Positions 25,634 to 33,503 of a stretch of DNA of 64,000 nt are shown piece after piece. The stretch lies in assembly GCF_001431665.1 (NCBI RefSeq), contig NZ_LLXV01000019.1:62001-126000 (forward strand). Direction: 5' to 3'. The notes beneath the pieces were generated by a model, which saw nothing but the letters and a program-made list of their open reading frames with translations, was not told where the DNA came from and ran no database searches. Each line of letters opens with the position of its first letter. Positions within the stretch are counted from its first letter, which is position 1. Source of the stretch: Stenotrophomonas beteli. GTDB taxonomy: Bacteria; Pseudomonadota; Gammaproteobacteria; Xanthomonadales; Xanthomonadaceae. The translations under genes were made by a program, and so were the position numbers.

Positions 25634-25995
25634 AAGTCCAGCTGCAACAGCAATCGATGCGCCTGCGCGTGGATGAACAGGAGCTGGCGCGGCTGCTGGC
25701 CGGTGAGTCGCTGGAGAACCTGACCCGCTTCGGCGGCAGTGGCGGCTGGGGCGTCGCGCTGTCACTGCATGCCGGGGAGCAGGCGGTGCTGCTCGACGGT
25801 GGCACGTTCTGCCGGCTGGTGCTGCCGCGTGCGGCGGTTGAAGCGCTGGCGGGGCGGCTGCCGTGCCGCGATGGGCTGGGCTTTGGCATTGCACTGGATG
25901 ACGACAGCCTGCTGCAGCTCCAGTTCGACGTGGACGTGCGCGACAGCGTGCGCCAGCGGGGCCCGCATCGGCGTTCAGAGCGCGCACCGGAGTAG
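25630..25995 (+). CDS. Small conserved protein linked to mobA (DUF7009-like)
   Basis: 121 residues, start overlaps the mobA stop by four bases. MKVQLQQQSMRLRVDEQELARLL resembles a family I recall as DUF7009 (MKI-I--NSIRLRL-K-EV). It is mostly beta with repeated hydrophobic strands, without signal or membrane segment. Function unknown; the tight overlap suggests a role with MobA or molybdenum cofactor handling. Confidence 0.65.
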   Translation: MKVQLQQQSMRLRVDEQELARLLAGESLENLTRFGGSGGWGVALSLHAGEQAVLLDGGTFCRLVLPRAAVEALAGRLPCRDGLGFGIALDDDSLLQLQFDVDVRDSVRQRGPHRRSERAPE

Positions 25996-26058
25996 GTGCG
26001 TGCAGGGGTGGGTGGCACGCTGTCGTATGATGGGGGCCTTCGTTCCTGCGTCGCGGCA

Positions 26059-26835
26059 ATGCCCCTGAATCGCTCTGTCCCCGCTCCGTCCCGGCCCGCC
26101 ACGCCCAATCCGGCGGCGGCCGACGACGGTGATGCGCTGCGCTTCTGCAGCACCTGCGCGTTCTCCGATGCCTGCACGTCGCAGGGCTATGACAAGACCG
26201 CGCTGGGCGAGCTGCATGTGCTGGTCGACCACGTCGGCCCGTTCCAGGCCGGTGACTATCTTTTCCGTGCGGGCGATCCGTTCGACTCGATCGCCGCGGT
26301 GCGTGCCGGCGTGGTCAAGACCTTTGTCGATGACAGCCAGGGCAACGAACAGGTGCTGGGTTTCAGCCTGCCGGGCGAGGTGATCGGGCTCAATGCCATC
26401 CACGGCGCGCGCTTCCCCTGCAATGCCGTGGCGCTGGATACCGTTTACCTGTGCCGGATCTCGTTTCCGCGATTGAGCCTGCTGGCCACCCGCATGCCGG
26501 GGCTGCAGGCGCGGCTGTTCAGCCTGCTCAGCGCCGAGATCGGCAAGGTGGCCACGCTGGCGGCCAACCATCGCACCGAGGAGCGCATGGCGACGTTCCT
26601 GCTGGATCTTTCACAGCGCTATGCCCGGCGTGGATTCTCGGCCACCCGCTTCAACCTGAGCATGGCCCGCACCGAGATCGCCAACTACCTGCGGATGGCG
26701 CCGGAGACGGTGAGCCGGGTGCTGCGGCGGTTGAGCGACGAGGGTGTGATTGCCGTCAATCAACGTGAGATGCTGTTGCTGCAACCCGAACGGCTGGCGG
26801 CGTTGGCCGTGGCCCGGGAATCCGGACTGGACTGA
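26059..26835 (+). CDS. fnr: FNR/ANR-type oxygen-sensing transcriptional regulator
   Basis: 258 residues. Cys30, Cys33 and Cys39 (CSTCAFSDAC, CX2CX5C) and a fourth Cys in VYLCRISFP at the place of E. coli FNR Cys122 indicate an oxygen-labile 4Fe-4S cluster. Then a cNMP-like domain (FRAGDPFDSIAAVRAGVVK) and a HTH with TRTEIANYLRMAPETVSRVLRRL, whose E--SR recognition helix suits TTGAT-N4-ATCAA sites. A TATGAT box at 26026-26031 may be its -10. It lies between molybdenum cofactor and molybdate transport genes, which fits anaerobic control of molybdoenzymes. Confidence 0.92.
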   Translation: MPLNRSVPAPSRPATPNPAAADDGDALRFCSTCAFSDACTSQGYDKTALGELHVLVDHVGPFQAGDYLFRAGDPFDSIAAVRAGVVKTFVDDSQGNEQVLGFSLPGEVIGLNAIHGARFPCNAVALDTVYLCRISFPRLSLLATRMPGLQARLFSLLSAEIGKVATLAANHRTEERMATFLLDLSQRYARRGFSATRFNLSMARTEIANYLRMAPETVSRVLRRLSDEGVIAVNQREMLLLQPERLAALAVARESGLD

Positions 26836-26857
26836 TCAGGCAACCGAGGGCCGACCC

Positions 26858-27601
26858 ATGATGCGAGCGGGACTGTTGTTGCTGGGACTGCTGGCCACGG
26901 TGCCGGCTTGGGCGGCCACGCTGACCGTTTCGGCCGCGTCGAGCCTGACCGAGAGCTTCCGCGAGCTGGGCGCGGCCTACGAGAAGGCACACCCGGAGAC
27001 CAGGGTCGATTTCAACTTCGCCGCCTCCGGCGTGCTGCTGCAGCAGATCAGCCGCGGTGCGCCGGTGGATGTGTTCGCCTCGGCCGATGAAACCACGATG
27101 GAGCAGGCCCAGCAGCAGGATCTGCTGGCGGCTGGAACCCGCCAGGTATTCGCAGTGAACGCGCTGTGGGTGGTGGTGCCGCCGCAGGCCAGGGCTGCGC
27201 CGCGCACGCTGAAGGATCTGGCCGGCAACGGTGTGCAGCGCATCGCGCTGGGCAACCCGGACAGCGTACCGGTCGGCCGCTATGCCAAGGGCGCGCTGGA
27301 AGCGGCAGGCCTGTGGCCGTCGGTGCAGGTCAGGATCATCACCACGCAGAACGTGCGCCAGTCGCTGGATTACGTGGCGCGCGGTGAAGTGGACGCCGGC
27401 TTCGTCTATGCCACCGATGCACAGGCGATGCCCGACCGGGTGCGCCGTGCCTTCGCGGTGCCGGTGGCGGGACGCATCGCCTATCCGCTGGCGGTGACCA
27501 GGGCCAGTACGCAGCCCACAGAGGCCAGGCGCTTCGCTGCCTTCGTGCGTTCGCCGCAGGGCCAGGCGATCCTGGCCAAACATGGGTTCGGCACCCCCTG
27601 A
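26858..27601 (+). CDS. modA: Molybdate-binding periplasmic protein
   Basis: 247 residues. Signal peptide 1-19 (LLLLGLLATVPAWA), then the ModA core LTVSAASSLTESFRELG, FAASGVLLQQISRGAPVDVFASAD and YATDAQAMPD. It captures molybdate for the ModBC importer. First gene of modABC, spaced 22 bases after fnr and three bases before modB. Confidence 0.93.
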   Translation: MMRAGLLLLGLLATVPAWAATLTVSAASSLTESFRELGAAYEKAHPETRVDFNFAASGVLLQQISRGAPVDVFASADETTMEQAQQQDLLAAGTRQVFAVNALWVVVPPQARAAPRTLKDLAGNGVQRIALGNPDSVPVGRYAKGALEAAGLWPSVQVRIITTQNVRQSLDYVARGEVDAGFVYATDAQAMPDRVRRAFAVPVAGRIAYPLAVTRASTQPTEARRFAAFVRSPQGQAILAKHGFGTP

Positions 27602-27604
27602 GGC

Positions 27605-28288
27605 ATGGATCTGGACTGGACCGCCCTGGGGTTGTCGCTGAAGGTGGCCGGCTGGGCCACCGCGATCAATCTGGTGCTGGGCGTGGCACTGGGCGCGCTG
27701 CTGGCGCGTCGGCGCTTTCCTGGCCGTGAACTGCTGGATTCGCTGCTGACCCTGCCGATGGTGCTGCCGCCGACGGTACTGGGCTACTACCTGCTGGTGC
27801 TGATCGGCCGCAACGGCCCGGTCGGCGCGTGGCTGCAGTCGTGGTTTGGCATCAACCTGGTGTTCACCTGGCAGGCCGCGGTGATCGCGGCGGCGGTGGC
27901 GTCGTTTCCGTTGGTGTTCAAGCCTGCACGCGCGGCGTTCGAAGAAGTGGACGGGCAGCTGGAACAGGCCGCGCGCACGCTCGGTGTGTCCGAAGCCGCG
28001 CTGTTCTTCCGCATCACGCTGCCGCTGGCGTGGCGCGGCATTCTTGCCGGCCTGTTGCTGGCGTTTGCACGCGCGATGGGCGAATTCGGCGCGACGCTGA
28101 TGGTGGCGGGCAGCATTCCCGGCCGGACGCAGACGCTGTCGATCGCCATCTACGATGCGGTGCAGGCCGGCCAGGATGGCAAGGCCAATGCGCTGGTGAT
28201 CCTGACCTCGGTGGTGTGCATCGTGATCCTGTTGCTGGCCGCGCGGCTGGTGGGCGGGCGTCGCCGGGAGCTGCGCGATGTGGCTTGA
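27605..28288 (+). CDS. modB: Molybdate ABC transporter permease
   Basis: 227 residues with about five membrane helices and the EAA loop EEVDGQLEQAARTLGVSEAALFFRITLPLAWRG that docks the ATPase, plus FARAMGEFGATLMVAGSIPGRT typical of ModB. Overlaps modC by 11 bases. Confidence 0.93.
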   Translation: MDLDWTALGLSLKVAGWATAINLVLGVALGALLARRRFPGRELLDSLLTLPMVLPPTVLGYYLLVLIGRNGPVGAWLQSWFGINLVFTWQAAVIAAAVASFPLVFKPARAAFEEVDGQLEQAARTLGVSEAALFFRITLPLAWRGILAGLLLAFARAMGEFGATLMVAGSIPGRTQTLSIAIYDAVQAGQDGKANALVILTSVVCIVILLLAARLVGGRRRELRDVA

Positions 28289-28946
28289 CCTTCAGGTGCA
28301 GCGTCGCCTGCAGGCCGCAGGCCAGGAATTCGTGCTGGACGTCGCGCTGCAGTGCACGCAGCGGCAGGTGGTGCTGTTCGGACCCTCGGGCGCCGGCAAG
28401 AGCCTGACCCTGAAGGCGGTGGCCGGACTGCTGCGGCCGGGGCGGGGGCATGTTCGCGTGCGAGGGCAGGCGCTGTTCGATGCGGCCGCCGGTGTGGATC
28501 TGCCACCGCAGTGCCGCCGGTTGGGTTATGTGTTCCAGGACTACGCGTTGTTCCCGCATTTGAGCGTGCGCCAGAACGTGGCGTTCGGGCTGCAGAAGGG
28601 CTGGTTGAATCCGCGCGTGGGCCAGCGCTTCGACGCAGTGGAGCAGTGGCTGCACGCATTCCGCATCGACACGGTGGGGGATCTGCTGCCATCACAGATA
28701 TCCGGCGGCCAGCGCCAGCGTACCGCGCTGGCGCGCGCCCTGGTGACGCAGCCGCAGGCGTTGCTGCTGGATGAGCCGTTTTCCGCACTGGACCATGATC
28801 TTCGCCAGCACCTGCGCCAGGAACTGGAAACGGTGCTGGACAAGACCGGCATCCCGTTGTTGTTGATCAGCCACGACCCGCAGGATGTGGCGATGTTCGG
28901 CCAGCAGGTGGCGCGCATGGTGGACGGCCGCATCGTCAGCGATTGA
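28278..28946 (+). CDS. modC: Molybdate ABC transporter ATP-binding protein, short form
   Basis: 222 residues. Walker A GPSGAGKSLTLKAV, Q-loop in YVFQDYALFPHLS, signature ISGGQRQRTALARAL, Walker B LLLDEPFSALD and the H-loop LLISHDPQD are complete. Typical ModC has about 350 residues with a C-terminal molybdate-sensing TOBE domain; that domain is missing here. The gene ends cleanly just before a REP dimer, so the short form may be genuine. Confidence 0.9.
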   Translation: MWLDLQVQRRLQAAGQEFVLDVALQCTQRQVVLFGPSGAGKSLTLKAVAGLLRPGRGHVRVRGQALFDAAAGVDLPPQCRRLGYVFQDYALFPHLSVRQNVAFGLQKGWLNPRVGQRFDAVEQWLHAFRIDTVGDLLPSQISGGQRQRTALARALVTQPQALLLDEPFSALDHDLRQHLRQELETVLDKTGIPLLLISHDPQDVAMFGQQVARMVDGRIVSD

Positions 28947-28955
28947 CCTGCGGTT

Positions 28956-29027
28956 GTAGAGCCGAGCCCATGCTCGGCTGCCGCTGGCGGTGTCGCGAAA
29001 AGCAGCCGAGCGTGGGCTCGGCTCTAC
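28956..29027. repeat. SMAG-type REP inverted dimer
   Basis: GTAGAGCCGAGCCCATGCTCGGCTGC on the left and GCAGCCGAGCGTGGGCTCGGCTCTAC on the right. It lies between the convergent modC and reductase genes and could serve as a transcript end for both. Confidence 0.9.
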
Positions 29028-29039
29028 AGGATCGCCAGA

Positions 29040-30569
29040 TCAATACAACTCGCAGTGCGTGCGGCCTTCGCCCCGCAGCGCGTCCCACTGGCCTGCACCG
29101 GCGACGGCGTCGATGGCCTCGCGCACCGCGCATTCCAGGTGGCGCTTGTTGCCGCACAGGTACACATGCCCGCCGCGGGCGAGTACATCACGCACCTCGT
29201 TGGCGCGCTGCTGCAGCACGTGCTGCACATAGACCTTTTCGGCACCATCGCGCGAGAACGCGGTATGCAGGCCGGCCAGCACGCCGCGCGCATGCCAGTC
29301 CTGCAGCTGTTCGCGGTACAGGTAATCGTGCTGGCGGTGCTTCTCGCCGAACACCAGATGCACTTCGCGTTCGCAGGCACTGGCCTGCAGCTCCTGCAGC
29401 AGGCCCATCAAGGGCGCGATGCCGGTGCCGGTGCCGACCAGCAACAGCGGCGCCTGGCCAGTATCGGCCAGGTGGAAGCCGGGGTTGGAACGGCAGTACA
29501 CACGGGCATGGTCGCCGCCATGCAGCAGGCTGCCGGTGGCAGTGCCGAAGCGCTCGCGGCCGCGCAGGGTGTAGCGCACTTCGCGCACGCACAGGCTCAG
29601 CTGGTCGTCGCACGGGTGCGAGGCGATCGAATAGGCGCGCGGCAGCCGCGGTGACAGCAGTTCGCGCAGCCGGGCAAGCGGCACGCTGTCCCGCGTGGCG
29701 TGGTCCTGCAGCACGTCCAGCAGGTCCAGGCCGTGCAGGTAGGCGTCCAGCTCGCGCTTCTGGCTGACCTTCAGCAGGCCCTTCAGCGCCTCGCTGCCAC
29801 TGAGCCTGGCCAGTTCGCGCAGCACGCTCCTGCCCAGCAGGCGCAGCTCGCGGTCGTGCAGGGCGGCCACGGCGGCGGTGTCGCCGTACCAGGCGGCCAA
29901 TGCCCGCAGCAGGGCAGGGTCGTTCTCCGGCACCACGTGCAGGGTGTCGCCGGCGCGGTAGGCCATGCCACTGCCGGCAATGTCCAGCTGCAGATGCCAC
30001 GCCGCTGGGTCGCTGCTGTTCAAGCGGCGCCGTTCGAGAACGGGGGCGGCAAACGCATTGTCTTCGCCATAGGCGGTGACCTGCAGGTGCAGGTCCTGGC
30101 CAGCGCTCAGGTTGCCGTTCAGCACCTGGCCAAGCACCGGCTGCCATTGCTGGAAGAACTGCTCGTAGCCCAGGTCGGCGTCCACGCGGTGCAGCAGTGG
30201 CTGCGCCTGGCGCGCGCGCAGCGCAGCATCCAGCGCCTTGGTGAAGCCGCAGAAACTGGGGTAGCCGGTGTCACCGAGGCCGAACACTGCATAGCGCAGG
30301 CCGCTCAGCGTCGGGGTCTGGCGCAGTGTTTCGAAGAACTGCTCGCCGTTGGCCGGCGGTTCTCCATCGCCGAAGGAGCTGGAGATCGCCAGCAGCACAT
30401 CGCCGTGGCCCAGACTGGCCACGTCGATGTCGTTGAACGGGAGCACCTGCGGCGCGTGCGGCTGCAGGTCCACGCCCAGGCGCTGGGCCAGGGCGCGGGC
30501 ATTGCCCGACTCGGACGCGAAGGCCACCAGCAGGCGACTGAAGGGCGTACTGGTCGGGAGCGCGTTCAC
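29040..30569 (-). CDS. Diflavin reductase (CysJ/CPR-type flavodoxin plus FAD/NADPH domains)
   Basis: 509 residues from a GTG whose first bases overlap the stop of the PAS gene (GTGA). An FMN flavodoxin domain (about 10-150) has FASESGNARALAQRLG, SSSFGDGEPPANGEQF and FGLGDTGYPSF. Then an FAD-binding domain with RAYSIASHP and GTATGSLL, and an NADPH domain with GTGTGIAPLMGLL, YVQHVL and HVYLCGNKRHL. It should pass electrons from NADPH through FAD and FMN to a partner. No sulfite reductase haemoprotein gene is nearby, so the acceptor is unknown; the co-encoded PAS protein is a candidate. Confidence 0.85.
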   Translation of the reverse strand: MNALPTSTPFSRLLVAFASESGNARALAQRLGVDLQPHAPQVLPFNDIDVASLGHGDVLLAISSSFGDGEPPANGEQFFETLRQTPTLSGLRYAVFGLGDTGYPSFCGFTKALDAALRARQAQPLLHRVDADLGYEQFFQQWQPVLGQVLNGNLSAGQDLHLQVTAYGEDNAFAAPVLERRRLNSSDPAAWHLQLDIAGSGMAYRAGDTLHVVPENDPALLRALAAWYGDTAAVAALHDRELRLLGRSVLRELARLSGSEALKGLLKVSQKRELDAYLHGLDLLDVLQDHATRDSVPLARLRELLSPRLPRAYSIASHPCDDQLSLCVREVRYTLRGRERFGTATGSLLHGGDHARVYCRSNPGFHLADTGQAPLLLVGTGTGIAPLMGLLQELQASACEREVHLVFGEKHRQHDYLYREQLQDWHARGVLAGLHTAFSRDGAEKVYVQHVLQQRANEVRDVLARGGHVYLCGNKRHLECAVREAIDAVAGAGQWDALRGEGRTHCELY

Positions 30570-30994
30570 GCGGCCTCGTAGAAGTCGTCGAACTTTTCCT
30601 TGCTGAACTCGACCAGGTCGTAGTTCTGCATCAGGTCGTTCACCACGCGGCGGATGCTGATGTACGAGGTGATGTTGCCATCGGCGTCGAACAGCGGCTG
30701 CACGGTGGTGTCGACCACGTAGAGCACGCCGCCCTTGCCGAGGTTGGGCACGATGCCGGTCCAGGTCTTGCCGGCCTTGATGGTGTCCCACATGTCCTTG
30801 TAGACGGCCTTGGGCACGTCCGGGTGGCGCACGATGCTGTGCGGCTGGCCGATCAGTTCCTCGCGGGCGAAGCCGGTGAGCGTGCAGAACAGGTCGTTGG
30901 CGTAGGTGATGTTGCCCTGCAGGTCAGTGGTGGAGATCACCATGACGTTCTGCATGGCGTTCAGCAGCTGGGCGGTGTCGGGGGTATAGCTCAT
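30566..30994 (-). CDS. Stand-alone PAS-domain protein
   Basis: 142 residues consisting of one PAS domain: NVMVISTTDLQGNITYANDLFCTLTGFAREELIGQPHSIVRHPDVP is the classic PAS core, like the Aer receptor N-terminus that binds FAD. No kinase, cyclase or methyl-accepting domain follows. The frame extends 64 codons upstream, but the ATG MSYTPDTAQLL is the natural start. Its stop overlaps the GTG start of the diflavin reductase, so the products are made together. A redox sensor or carrier interacting with the reductase is inferred. Confidence 0.85.
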   Translation of the reverse strand: MSYTPDTAQLLNAMQNVMVISTTDLQGNITYANDLFCTLTGFAREELIGQPHSIVRHPDVPKAVYKDMWDTIKAGKTWTGIVPNLGKGGVLYVVDTTVQPLFDADGNITSYISIRRVVNDLMQNYDLVEFSKEKFDDFYEAA

Positions 30995-31134
30995 CGCAGG
31001 GTCCTTGTGGATGCCGGCCGCGCCGGCGTGTTCGGGTCCTGCATAGGAATACGCCCGCGCGGCGGTGGTGGGTTTGACATTGGTCAAGCGCGTGGCGCGA
31101 AGGCCTGCGACCGGGTGTCGCAGGGAGGTTCTCT

Positions 31135-31224
31135 GTAGAGCCGAGCCGGGAGGAACATACAAGCCCATGCTCGGCTTATGCGGCAAACGGGCTTGCGAGA
31201 AGCCGAGCGTGGGCTCGGCTCTAC
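31135..31224. repeat. SMAG-type REP inverted dimer
   Basis: GTAGAGCCGAGCC... and a partial CCATGCTCGGCTTATG unit on the left, inverted GCCGAGCGTGGGCTCGGCTCTAC on the right. The left arm is interrupted by GGGAGGAACATACAAG, so this copy has decayed. It lies between azlD and the PAS gene. Confidence 0.8.
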
Positions 31225-31240
31225 TGAAAAGGCGAGGGCC

Positions 31241-31555
31241 TCAGTCCATCAGATAGCGCAACACCCCCGCCGAGACCACGCCGATCAGCACCGTCGGCAG
31301 CATCGACAGCCGCGTGGCGGCCAGCAGGGTGATCGCCAGTGCGGCCAGGTCGGCCGGCTTGTCGGCGACGAAGTCCGGGGCGATCACCGAGATCAGCACG
31401 CAGCCTGGCGCGGCTTCCATCACCGTCACCGCGCGTTTGCTCAACGTGCGGTTACGCAGCGCGAGGAAACCGACGATGCGGGTCAGGTAGGTGGCGGCGG
31501 CCATCAGCACGATGGTGAGCACCGAGGTCCAGTGGATCAGGCCGTTGAAGATCAT
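31241..31555 (-). CDS. azlD: Branched-chain amino acid exporter small subunit
   Basis: 104 residues with about three to four membrane helices (VLTIVLMAAATYLTRIVGF and later VLIGVVSAGVL). The TYLTRI motif is typical of AzlD. It overlaps azlC by four bases. Together the pair exports branched-chain amino acids or analogues. Confidence 0.88.
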   Translation of the reverse strand: MIFNGLIHWTSVLTIVLMAAATYLTRIVGFLALRNRTLSKRAVTVMEAAPGCVLISVIAPDFVADKPADLAALAITLLAATRLSMLPTVLIGVVSAGVLRYLMD

Positions 31556-32283
31556 GCTGCGTCCTCCGCCAGCAGCCAGGCCGCGGCCAGGCCGGCCAGG
31601 GCACCGCTGGCCACATACCACGCGCCCGGGATCAGCAGGCAGGTGGCTGCGGCCACCGCCAGGCTGACCAGCCACGGGCGCGCGGCCTTCATGCCCTGCC
31701 ACATGCCGCGCAGCAGCACCAGGAACACGGCGGGGAAGGCCATGTCGAAGCCATAGGCGTGGACGTCGCCCAGCAGCGGCCCGATGATCGCGCCGAGTGC
31801 GGTGCAGGCCACCCAGACCGTGTACAGGCCGGCCGACACGCCCAGGTAATAGGCCAGGCTGAAGCCAAGCGCGCGCCGGCGCGCATCGGCCACGCCCATC
31901 GCCCAGCTTTCGTCGCACATGAAGAACAGCGCCGGCAGCACCCGGCGGCGCGGCAGGTGCTGCAGCAGCGGGGCCAGGCTGGCGCCCATCAGCAGGTGGC
32001 GGCTGTTGACCAGCGCGGTGATGGCCACGATCAGTGCAATGTGCGGTGGCGAGGTCCACAGTTCGACGGCGGCGAACTCCGAGCCGCCAGCGAAGTTGAG
32101 GCCGGTCATCAGCGGTACTTCCAGTGCGCTCAGGCCTTTCTGGGCGGCCTGCGCACCGAGCACCAGGGCGAAGGGGATGAAGCCGATCATCACCGGCACG
32201 GCGGCGCGCAGGCCGCGCAGGAATTCGGCACGCGGCGCGGTATCGCAGGTGGCGGGCAGGGGGAGGGTGGTACGGGCGTCCAT
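31552..32283 (-). CDS. azlC: Branched-chain amino acid exporter large subunit
   Basis: 243 residues, about six membrane helices, with GFIPFALVLGAQAAQKGLS, NFAGGSEFAAVELW and LVNSRHLLMGASLAPLL characteristic of AzlC/YgaZ. The start MDARTTLPLP was chosen; the frame extends 54 codons further upstream across the divergent promoter region of the Lrp-type gene. Confidence 0.9.
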   Translation of the reverse strand: MDARTTLPLPATCDTAPRAEFLRGLRAAVPVMIGFIPFALVLGAQAAQKGLSALEVPLMTGLNFAGGSEFAAVELWTSPPHIALIVAITALVNSRHLLMGASLAPLLQHLPRRRVLPALFFMCDESWAMGVADARRRALGFSLAYYLGVSAGLYTVWVACTALGAIIGPLLGDVHAYGFDMAFPAVFLVLLRGMWQGMKAARPWLVSLAVAAATCLLIPGAWYVASGALAGLAAAWLLAEDAA

Positions 32284-32410
32284 GGAACGGCACAGCGTAG
32301 CGGGGGTGGCCCATGCTAGCGGTCTGATCGCGAAATCGGGTTGCGTTGATGCCACTTGATTCCGGATGATTGATATTCCATGCGGCTGAAGGCATCCAGG
32401 GTGAAATTCC

Positions 32411-32875
32411 ATGCAGTACCAGCTCGACAACCTCGATCGGCGCATCCTCGACGCCCTGCAGCGCGACGGCCGCCTGCAGAACCTGGAGCTGGCTCGCCTG
32501 GTCGGGCTGTCGCCGTCGGCCTGCCTGCGCCGGGTGCGGTTGCTGGAGGAGGGCGGCTACATCGACCGCTATGTGGCGCTGCTGAACGAGGCCAAGGTGG
32601 GCCGAGGCTTCACGGTATTCGTGCGGGTTTGGCTGCGCGGGCAGGACGAGGACACCACCAATCACTTCATCAACAGCATCAAGTCTTTCCCGGAAGTGCT
32701 TGAATGCCATCTGATGGCTGGTGACTGCGATTTCCTGTTGCGGGTGGCGGTGGCCGATCTTGATGCCTACCGGCAGTTCCAGATGCAGCACCTGAACCGG
32801 ATTGCCGGGGTGCAGAACACCAAGACCGAGATTCCGATGCAGCGGATCAAGCAGACGACCCAGCTGCCGCTTTGA
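32411..32875 (+). CDS. Lrp/AsnC-family regulator
   Basis: 154 residues. N-terminal HTH LDRRILDALQRDGRLQNLELARLVGLSPSACLRRVRLL followed by the RAM amino-acid-sensing domain with FPEVLECHLMAGDCDFLLRV. Divergent from azlCD with 127 bases between, so it most likely controls that exporter in response to amino acids. Confidence 0.92.
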   Translation: MQYQLDNLDRRILDALQRDGRLQNLELARLVGLSPSACLRRVRLLEEGGYIDRYVALLNEAKVGRGFTVFVRVWLRGQDEDTTNHFINSIKSFPEVLECHLMAGDCDFLLRVAVADLDAYRQFQMQHLNRIAGVQNTKTEIPMQRIKQTTQLPL

Positions 32876-32914
32876 GGAATGGTGGTGCGGCCGGGTTGCA
32901 CCCGGCGCCCGCGG

Positions 32915-32937
32915 GTAGTGCCGGTCGCTGGCCGGCA
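32915..32937 (+). repeat. SMAG-type REP element, single
   Basis: GTAGTGCCGGTCGCTGGCCGGCA, about 40 bases after the Lrp-type stop. Nearly identical in stem to the copy after the RAYT gene but in the opposite orientation. Confidence 0.85.
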
Positions 32938-32996
32938 ACCTCAGGAGCAACAGCCGAAGCAACAGCCGAAGCAACAGCGTGCATTCCCCGCGGGAT

Positions 32997-33172
32997 GGCG
33001 GGGTGGGTCCGGTTGCAGGGGACGCCCTAAACCCCGCTCCGCGGTCCGGCCCAGCCGCTGGCGGCTGGGCGTTCGGGCCCTTGCGAAGCAGTGCTTCGCA
33101 AGCAAATCACCCTTGGGGGCTTGGCCGCGGCATCCATGCCGCGGACACCCCTGCAACCAGACCCACCCCGCC
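32997..33172. repeat. Large inverted repeat with internal hairpins
   Basis: Arms 32997-33021 and 33148-33172 are 25-base inverted copies with one mismatch (GGCGGGGTGGGTC-GGTTGCAGGGG). Between them lie three smaller palindromes: CCAGCCGCTGGCGGCTGG, CTTGCGAAGCAGTGCTTCGCAAG, and CCGCGGCATCCATGCCGCGG. Short frames here look spurious. It may be a non-autonomous mobile element or a structured RNA. Confidence 0.6.
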
Positions 33173-33222
33173 TTCGACAGTTTCCCGCGATCTGCCGGAA
33201 CGGCATGAACTGCTCCTGGCAG

Positions 33223-33242
33223 GTGTCGACCTTGGTCGACAC
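33223..33242. repeat. Short palindrome, GTCGAC type
   Basis: GTGTCGACCTTGGTCGACAC, a perfect eight-base stem, followed about 45 bases later by a CCCGTTGCTTCGCAACGGG hairpin. Both belong to the repeat-rich 470-base gap between the Lrp-type gene and the secretion locus; the remainder of that gap shows nothing recognisable. Confidence 0.55.
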
Positions 33243-33503
33243 GTTTGGGTCGGCATGGGGTCGGATCCCGTTGCTTCGCAACGGGCTCTGACCCCCGCGC
33301 GTAGATAGCGTGGTCTGTTCGATTCATTGATTCCTGATGCGTGACTGGCTCCACGGAGCCTGCCTCGACGCCCGGCCGTGGCGGCGGTCATCGCAATGAC
33401 ATGTGGCCCCGGTACGGTTTGAGCCCGCTTGCGGGTCGCGCGCGGGCCGGGGTTCCGGTCGTGCCACGCGTCCACAGCAGCTGCTGTCGCTGCCGAGGGT
33501 CAT

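Noticed and set aside
32943-32979. Direct repeat AGCAACAGCCGA, about 2.5 copies
   Set aside because: Too short and too few copies for a CRISPR array; probably local slippage.
33027-33475. Several short frames in the repeat-rich gap before the secretion locus
   Set aside because: They follow the palindromes on both strands, lack ribosome sites and resemble no family.
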